A DNA stretch of 10,746 bases from Deltaproteobacteria bacterium. GTDB lineage: Bacteria; Bdellovibrionota_C; UBA2361; JAAYZI01. A program made the position numbers and the translations under genes. The stretch is taken from positions 1 to 10,746 of the forward strand of contig JAAYZI010000160.1 in assembly GCA_012514925.1 (NCBI GenBank), in the 5' to 3' direction. Under the pieces are notes generated by a model. That model had not been told where the DNA came from, did no database searches, and was given only the letters and a program-made list of their open reading frames with translations. The number at the start of each line of letters is the position of its first letter. Position 1 is the first letter of the stretch. Below, piece by piece: positions 6,890 through 10,746 of this stretch.

Positions 6890-7861
6890 TTATCCAACTC
6901 CTGCCGCTGAAACTCTAATTTCACTCACTGTCAAGCCGCACTCCTCTAAGGCTTCCGCAATTTTTTTCTTATCTTGCCAAACCACCCTGCTATCACGCTG
7001 ATACTCTGGAGTGATTTCAATCTTGACGCTGCCCACACCGTTTCTGCAAATGCGCAGCTGCAGTTTTCGTCCAAGGCTGGTGATGTAATCCAGAACCACC
7101 CCGCTGCTGGACTCCTCTTCCCAGGCACAGACCGCCTGAATGCGGGCTTTTAACTCTTGTAAAGACGATATCTGCGAGAAGCTGCTCTGCGGCGAGGAAT
7201 GTGTAGGTCCCGCATCTTGTTGCTCTTGAGAAGATGTCGCGGTGTGGCCCTCTCTAAATCCGCCTTGTGAATCGGACGACCCCCAGGCCACCCCCAATTG
7301 GAGGAGACCGTCCATGCTGATAGGCTGGCTCCCAATTGCATGTCCCTCCCCTACTACTTCCACCTCAGATTCTTCGGATTTCCAAGCCGGTTTTGTTTCA
7401 GTGGAATCCGTAGACTGCATAAATACCGCGCGACTCTCAAGCAAAACTTCGGCCTGCTTATGTTCGCTGCGGGATGCCGCGATCTTCCGAGCACCTGCCA
7501 GCAGCCCCTGATGTTTCTCAAGCTTGGCTTGCTCTGCGCTGATACGCTCAAGTAGGAGCTGCTGCTCACTTTTGACCTGAGCAAACCGTCGATTCACGCA
7601 GCTCAACTTGTCTTTTTCTAGTTTTAATTTCTTTTGAATCGCCAAGGCATTATGTAGGGTCAACTTAGGAGACGAGTCTTGCCGGGTCTGATCGAGAAGT
7701 CGTTGCTTAACTTTGCTGAAAACTTGTTTTTGCGCGCACAATTTCCGCTGCTCGCTATCAGCCAAAGCTTTGATCCGCTCACAGCTTTTTCGCATCTCAG
7801 CCAAAGCAGCTTCGAGACGTCTCTGTGATTGTTCAATTCTTGCAGTGTCTTCCGCTTCCAT
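6890..7861 (-). CDS. Coiled-coil protein with SctP/FliK-like C-terminal domain; possible SctO-SctP fusion
   Basis: This 323-residue protein has three parts. Residues 1-135 are strongly charged heptad-like helix (many Q, K, E, R, with L/A at regular spacing), resembling the long antiparallel coiled coil of SctO/FliJ stalk proteins. Residues about 150-230 are a low-complexity, Ser/Gln/Glu-rich linker. Residues about 233-323 form a compact alpha/beta domain (LGRKLQLRICRNGVG, VKIEITPE, then KKIAEALEECGLTVSEIRV) that resembles the substrate-specificity domain of SctP/FliK, the molecular ruler that contacts SctU. In many T3S loci sctO and sctP are adjacent genes at about this place, so a fusion of the two is plausible. 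Both assignments rest on shape and position rather than strong motifs. AGGAG 9 nt upstream of ATG supports the start; the gap to sctI is 12 nt. Confidence 0.55.
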   Translation of the reverse strand: MEAEDTARIEQSQRRLEAALAEMRKSCERIKALADSEQRKLCAQKQVFSKVKQRLLDQTRQDSSPKLTLHNALAIQKKLKLEKDKLSCVNRRFAQVKSEQQLLLERISAEQAKLEKHQGLLAGARKIAASRSEHKQAEVLLESRAVFMQSTDSTETKPAWKSEESEVEVVGEGHAIGSQPISMDGLLQLGVAWGSSDSQGGFREGHTATSSQEQQDAGPTHSSPQSSFSQISSLQELKARIQAVCAWEEESSSGVVLDYITSLGRKLQLRICRNGVGSVKIEITPEYQRDSRVVWQDKKKIAEALEECGLTVSEIRVSAAGVG

Positions 7862-7873
7862 GCGCCCCTGCTC

Positions 7874-8212
7874 CTAAGATGGATTCTGAAATTTTCGCAC
7901 CGTAGCCAGCATACTTTCGGCGGCCTTAGATACTAGCTCAACCTGCAGGTGTAGCTGACTGGCCTTAATCTGATAGAGTAAAAGCTCGCGAGGGACAAAA
8001 TTATGACCGGATGCCACACGGTGCTGTAGCTGGACGATCTGCTGATGAAGATTGGCGCTTGGCCACACTAGTGTTGAGAGGCTCTCTTTAGTCTTCTGTA
8101 GGGTTTCCTTAAAAGACTTGCCACCTGGCGCCTCAACTGTAAGCGCGCCGCCTTGCCGCAAAGCCGAACCTCCCGACCCCGCATGTACCGAACCTAAAGC
8201 TGCCACAGCCAT
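7874..8212 (-). CDS. sctI: T3S inner-rod protein SctI
   Basis: This 112-residue protein ends in the pattern typical of inner-rod proteins (SctI; YscI/PrgJ family): PRELLLYQIKASQLHLQVELVSKAAESMLATVRKFQ. That is a helix with 'P..LL..Q' followed by an amphipathic helix with 'K' and a terminal 'Q'. Flagellar FliE shares this arrangement and is the main alternative. The N-terminal half is Gly/Ala/Ser-rich and poorly structured, as expected for an exported early substrate. There is no Sec signal peptide. Start: GGGGAGGGG (8223-8215) sits just before the ATG at 8212, while the longer reading from 8233 (seven extra residues, 119 in all) has no visible ribosome site. I therefore choose 8212. A 71-nt gap separates the upstream gene's end from the 8233 ATG, and the next gene follows after 12 nt. 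Confidence 0.7.
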   Translation of the reverse strand: MAVAALGSVHAGSGGSALRQGGALTVEAPGGKSFKETLQKTKESLSTLVWPSANLHQQIVQLQHRVASGHNFVPRELLLYQIKASQLHLQVELVSKAAESMLATVRKFQNPS

Positions 8213-8283
8213 AGCCCCTCCCCGAAAATTCATTTAACAGCTCTATCTTCGGGAAAAACGGGGAAAGGTTTACTGTTTATTTA

Positions 8284-8297
8284 GTCCCTGGTCCCTG
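8284..8297. repeat. Tandem heptamer in the gap before sctI
   Basis: GTCCCTG occurs twice in perfect tandem (8284-8290 and 8291-8297), read as CAGGGAC-CAGGGAC on the gene strand. It lies in the only sizeable gap upstream of the sctI-to-sctU run. Such a pair could be an operator, but a convincing -35/-10 pair around it is not visible, and chance is possible. Confidence 0.3.
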
Positions 8298-8304
8298 TAT
8301 CCAT

Positions 8305-8712
8305 TCAAGGGTCATCGCCTGGCACGGATTCTTTGCGATTGCTTAGATCTCCCAGTAGCGCCACTACCGCAGCGTTAAAGCTGCGTTGCTGACGGATGAA
8401 GTCCTTAAGGAGTACCCTAAGTGCGGGATAAAGCATGCGTTTCAAGGCTACAATAATAGGGCCAACCAGTGGACGGTGCGACTTTATCTCTCTAAGCCGA
8501 ATGTCTACATCCCAGAGTTGGCACAAAGAACGGAGCTGGTGCAGAGTGTGGTCCGACACCTCCAAACGCCCCGGACTGATATTAAGGTTCATTCTGGCAA
8601 TGTAAGCGACATCACCCTGTGAGTACTTTCCAGCGCGCACAGCCGCTTCAACTTTCTGGTCCAGCTCACTCTCGAGCAGAGGGTCATCCGCGCCGGCTAC
8701 TTTAATCCACAT
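8305..8712 (-). CDS. Small helical protein with SHRP...FNAAVV motif, function unknown
   Basis: This 135-residue soluble protein has no signal peptide or membrane helix. The C-terminal part reads SHRPLVGPIIVALKR (78-92) then QQRSFNAAVVALL (108-120). I recognise this 'SHR...G..IV..KR......QQ..FN..VV' block from the N-terminal or linker regions of many bacterial glycosyltransferases and methyltransferases, and from small stand-alone proteins in cell-surface sugar gene clusters; this is from memory. The N-terminal part (ISPGRLEVSDHTLHQL) also fits that block. No catalytic domain follows. It is not a known T3S component. It lies 30 nt after the secreted protein gene and 71 nt before the 8233 ATG of sctI. 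GGAT about 8 nt upstream of ATG is only a weak ribosome site. It may be a remnant of a larger enzyme or an accessory protein; I do not know its role. Confidence 0.75.
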   Translation of the reverse strand: MWIKVAGADDPLLESELDQKVEAAVRAGKYSQGDVAYIARMNLNISPGRLEVSDHTLHQLRSLCQLWDVDIRLREIKSHRPLVGPIIVALKRMLYPALRVLLKDFIRQQRSFNAAVVALLGDLSNRKESVPGDDP

Positions 8713-8742
8713 ATAGGTATCCGCATACTCTGTTAAACAGCT

Positions 8743-10323
8743 CTAACTACATTTGCTCTCGAAGCGCACGATCTTCTTAGTGTTGCTCTTAACCTTGCGT
8801 CCCTCAGACTTAACCCCTCTATCGACCCGTACTATTTTCTTCAGACGGGACTCTGCAGCTCTTTGGCACTCTTTCAGTGTCTTCAAACAAGCTCCGGTAC
8901 TTGGCAGCTGGTTCATAAGACGCTTTACTATCCGTTTGTTATACTTAGTCATTAGCTTAGACTGCTTGGTAACAAGATCCAAACCTGACGAAGCCACATC
9001 CACCGCAACACAGAACTCAACTGAAGAGCAGTTCAGCACTGAAGTAGGTAAGGCCTTAAGCGCCTCCACCGCCTTACGATAAGCCTCGCGCGCCTGTTTC
9101 AGCACCTTGGCTCTAAACTTCTCATCTAGCTTGTCGTTCATCAGGTTACGCCTGATTTTTCTAAACTGCCGACGCAAATGCAATTTAACCGCAGCGTACT
9201 GACCGCTTTGATCAACCGATTTGCATCCCAGACAGGACCGCCCGTCACCGCCACATACTCCACACCTATCCTCGACCTTGGTGCTGCCGCACTTTTTATC
9301 GCAGCCGGACGGTCCGGGAAGGTTGCATCCACAGCCAAGGTCAACTGCCGGGCCAAACGGCTCGCCCGCGCAATCTAAGCAAGACGTACCGTCACCCTCA
9401 CACACCAAGCACTGATCTACTTTGGCATCGCCGCAGTACACACCACGACAATCCAAGCAAGAGCTGCCATCGCCGCCGATCACGCCACACTCGTCGATTA
9501 TCAAACGCTTCTGAAAACGAATTCCAATCAGAACGACACCCGGAGGAGCGCCAAAAAGTGACACGTCCAATCCCAACGAGGCCGGATCTCCCATATCCAT
9601 AAGCTCAATCGGCCCTAAAAGTTCACCCTCGTCAATCACGTTCAAGGAGTACACGCCGGTAGGATCGGGGGTCTGGTAGTAAGTCTGCCCAGCACCTAGA
9701 TCTCCAAGCACGGCGATTCTGCTCGGCGTCTGGTTAAGGATATCTTCCGCGTAGCTCCCCCAGCTCCTATATTCGTTGTTTGTGGAGCTTACGCTCTTTG
9801 CCTTAACTTTGCCGTAGACGCCCAACTCCGCCGCTCCTGAATCATTACTGTCGGCGAAGCGGATCGCATAGAGTGCTTTTTTGTCGCTGGCTGTTAAAAT
9901 GTCATCGTCAGTTAGATTAATAAACAGATCTCCCCAACCAACATTGCCGTCTGGCACCCTCTCTGAGGGTTTATCATGAGTGAATCCAGTCAGGGGTAAA
10001 TTTCCCGCGATCACGATCTCAACCTGGTTCTGTGTTTCCCGAGTAGCTAGCGCGTATATCTCATAAATGCCTTCGTCTCCGTTGCTATCGTCAGCGGAAT
10101 CCAGGGAGTACTGCCATCCGGCTCTATCCGGCTGAGTCTTACAAACAACCTGCGCAGTACTGTCATTGAAGCACTCAGACGCCACACTTAAAATAGCGCC
10201 GCACAACACGTCCCCACACAGTTCCTCAGCGGAATCTGGGAGTCCAAAAGCATCTAGGCATCTTCCAAACAAAAAACTCACTGTTACGGCCAAACAAAAT
10301 CCAAAACTACGTACAGTATTCAT
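8743..10323 (-). CDS. Secreted multi-domain protein with cysteine-rich CGVCGGDGSSC repeats and basic helical tail
   Basis: This 526-residue protein has a Sec signal peptide (residues 1 to about 27, cleavage likely after DAFG). Residues about 85-270 form a beta-rich domain containing DGNVGWGDLFINL, YAIRFADSNDSG and ELGVYGKVKAKSV. It resembles, from memory, the exosortase-associated surface proteins of cyanobacteria called XDD3, but no PEP-CTERM-like tail is present. Residues 279-367 hold about four cysteine-rich units of the type D.CGVCGGDGSSCLDC, which should be disulphide-bonded outside the cytoplasm. Residues 370-526 are a Lys/Arg-rich helical region with six or so cysteines, ending in a duplicated KKIVR.(D/E)... 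motif. AGGGAG 7 nt before ATG supports the start. It is the first gene of the minus-strand series, 30 nt before the next. A Sec signal argues against it being a T3S effector; a surface or adhesive protein is more likely. Confidence 0.85.
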   Translation of the reverse strand: MNTVRSFGFCLAVTVSFLFGRCLDAFGLPDSAEELCGDVLCGAILSVASECFNDSTAQVVCKTQPDRAGWQYSLDSADDSNGDEGIYEIYALATRETQNQVEIVIAGNLPLTGFTHDKPSERVPDGNVGWGDLFINLTDDDILTASDKKALYAIRFADSNDSGAAELGVYGKVKAKSVSSTNNEYRSWGSYAEDILNQTPSRIAVLGDLGAGQTYYQTPDPTGVYSLNVIDEGELLGPIELMDMGDPASLGLDVSLFGAPPGVVLIGIRFQKRLIIDECGVIGGDGSSCLDCRGVYCGDAKVDQCLVCEGDGTSCLDCAGEPFGPAVDLGCGCNLPGPSGCDKKCGSTKVEDRCGVCGGDGRSCLGCKSVDQSGQYAAVKLHLRRQFRKIRRNLMNDKLDEKFRAKVLKQAREAYRKAVEALKALPTSVLNCSSVEFCVAVDVASSGLDLVTKQSKLMTKYNKRIVKRLMNQLPSTGACLKTLKECQRAAESRLKKIVRVDRGVKSEGRKVKSNTKKIVRFESKCS

Positions 10324-10362
10324 TGGCTCACTCCCTGATTAACATTGGAAAAAGGCTCCTGG

Positions 10363-10391
10363 ATCCTACTTACAATTGCTTTCCAGATCAA
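10363..10391 (-). promoter_or_regulatory. Candidate housekeeping-type promoter for the minus-strand gene series
   Basis: On the minus strand TTGATC (10391-10386) and TAGGAT (10368-10363) are spaced by 17 bases, each matching four of six bases of the sigma-70 consensus. Transcription would begin about 10356, leaving a leader of some 30 bases before the ribosome site AGGGAG (10336-10331). It is the only reasonable pair I found in this gap, but such matches are common by chance. Confidence 0.35.
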
Positions 10392-10510
10392 GGCTAAAAT
10401 AAAACAGCGCCCCAAATCCCCCCCCTAACGGAGACTATTATCCCTGCAACGAACCAAGATAACACGCAAAACCAAGACAGCCCCTAAGCGTAAGCGGTTA
10501 CAATGTGTAT

Positions 10511-10563
10511 GATTTCTCATATAAAACGTAAGGTCATCCAATCTGGTACGACCTAATATTGGC
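10511..10563 (+). repeat. Repeat B, copy 1
   Basis: This 53-bp segment recurs at 10685-10738 with a single extra A near its end; everything else is identical. It contains a short inverted repeat, AGGTC (10531-10535) with GACCT (10549-10553). A diverged copy in the opposite orientation is at 84-126. The two right-hand copies are 174 bases apart, start to start. Confidence 0.9.
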
Positions 10564-10576
10564 TTTAATAAAAGCC
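10561..10576. other. Hairpin GGCTTT-aata-AAAGCC
   Basis: A perfect 6-bp stem with a 4-base loop starts at the last bases of repeat B copy 1. It is not followed by a T-run on either strand, so it does not look like a simple intrinsic terminator. Confidence 0.5.
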
Positions 10577-10626
10577 CGGGTTAGCAAAGCCTTTCTGATG
10601 ATGGCTGACGGTGGCGCAGAGTCTTC

Positions 10627-10644
10627 ACTTTCTCCAGAGAAAGT
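10627..10644. other. Hairpin ACTTTCTC-ca-GAGAAAGT
   Basis: A perfect 8-bp inverted repeat with a 2-base centre lies midway between the two repeat B copies. It has no adjacent T-run. It could be a protein-binding palindrome or part of a small mobile repeat. Confidence 0.55.
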
Positions 10645-10647
10645 AAA

Positions 10648-10670
10648 ATTCATGCAAACAGATACCATCA
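10648..10670 (+). repeat. Repeat A, right copy
   Basis: This 23-bp segment matches 57-79 at the left edge in 19 positions, in the same orientation. Both contain ATTCATG and GATACCAT. It lies 14 bases before repeat B copy 2. Confidence 0.7.
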
Positions 10671-10684
10671 CACAGACAATATTA

Positions 10685-10738
10685 GATTTCTCATATAAAA
10701 CGTAAGGTCATCCAATCTGGTACGACCTAAATATTGGC
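10685..10738 (+). repeat. Repeat B, copy 2
   Basis: This is the second copy of the 53/54-bp repeat described at 10511. It carries one additional A in the TAAATATT tail. It ends close to the window edge. Both copies keep the reading ISHIKRKVIQSGTT followed by TAA, which may be coincidence given their near identity. Confidence 0.9.
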
Positions 10739-10746
10739 CTTGTCGC

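Larger units (their letters stand above)
10324..10746. other. Non-coding right edge with repeats and hairpins
   Basis: I see no gene in these 423 bases. The part next to the secreted-protein gene (10324-10440) holds its ribosome site, the candidate promoter and a C-run (10416-10425). The outer part (from about 10500) is AT-rich and holds two copies of a 53/54-bp repeat with two short hairpins and a 23-bp repeat between them. The second copy ends eight bases before the window edge, so the structure may continue. Confidence 0.7.

Noticed and set aside
8213..8233. ATG at 8233 as the sctI start
   Set aside because: No ribosome site is seen before it, while GGGGAGGGG stands directly before the ATG at 8212; kept only as an alternative.
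8323..8341. Sigma-54-like promoter (TGGCACGG...TTTGC) on the plus strand
   Set aside because: The spacing between GG and GC is 12 rather than the required 10, and it would drive antisense transcription inside a gene.
10250..10323. Lipoprotein signal in the 526-residue secreted protein
   Set aside because: The only Cys near the signal end is preceded by FGR, not by a lipobox such as L-A-G, so an ordinary cleaved signal peptide is more likely.
10578..10680. Integron attC site or cassette
   Set aside because: No GTTRRRY core or matching inverse core was found, and there is no cassette gene between the repeats.
10511..10738. CRISPR array
   Set aside because: Only two repeat copies, 53/54 bp long with a 121-base interval, and no cas genes.

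Overview
The window holds the export-gate end of a type III secretion (T3S) locus, all on the minus strand and read from right to left. The first gene is a secreted cysteine-rich protein (10323-8743). Next come a small helical protein of unknown role (8712-8305), an inner-rod protein SctI (8212-7874), a coiled-coil protein with an SctP/FliK-like tail (7861-6890), a FliO-like membrane protein (6889-6578), SctR (6524-5877), SctS (5867-5607), SctT (5607-4867), the membrane half of SctU (4852-4076), a 1205-residue soluble sensor histidine kinase (4059-442), and the cytoplasmic half of SctU as its own small gene (467-195). From sctI onward the gaps are 0-53 nt or overlaps, so this looks like one operon. 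The ATPase, SctV, SctJ, SctQ, the secretin and the needle are not in the window and would have to lie elsewhere.

The most striking feature is the split export switch. SctU/FlhB proteins are normally one chain of about 350 residues that cuts itself at an NPTH motif. Here the first gene stops exactly where NPTH should begin (it ends VIVVEK). The matching C-terminal domain is encoded 3.6 kb downstream and starts just after the missing motif. A PAS/GAF sensor kinase gene fills the gap, and its 3' end overlaps the start of the C-terminal piece. The cell would therefore make the switch protein in the already-cut form, with a kinase gene between the halves.

SctI, the absence of any flagellar filament, hook or basal-body gene, and an SctR without an obvious cleaved signal peptide all favour a non-flagellar (injectisome-like) system. 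A FliO-like protein and a rather FlhB-like SctU tail are flagellar flavours, so an early-branching or flagellum-derived T3SS is plausible. Host: a Gram-negative bacterium of moderate GC. The HNFNN-type kinase, the 'CGVCGGDGSSC' cysteine repeats and the T3S type are compatible with a deltaproteobacteria-like or Bdellovibrionota-like lineage, or a PVC relative, but the sequence does not settle this.

Both edges (1-194 and 10324-10746) are non-coding and carry related repeats. A 53/54-bp repeat occurs twice on the right, with a diverged inverted copy on the left. A 23-bp repeat occurs once on each side. They may mark the boundaries of a block or a dispersed small repeat family.
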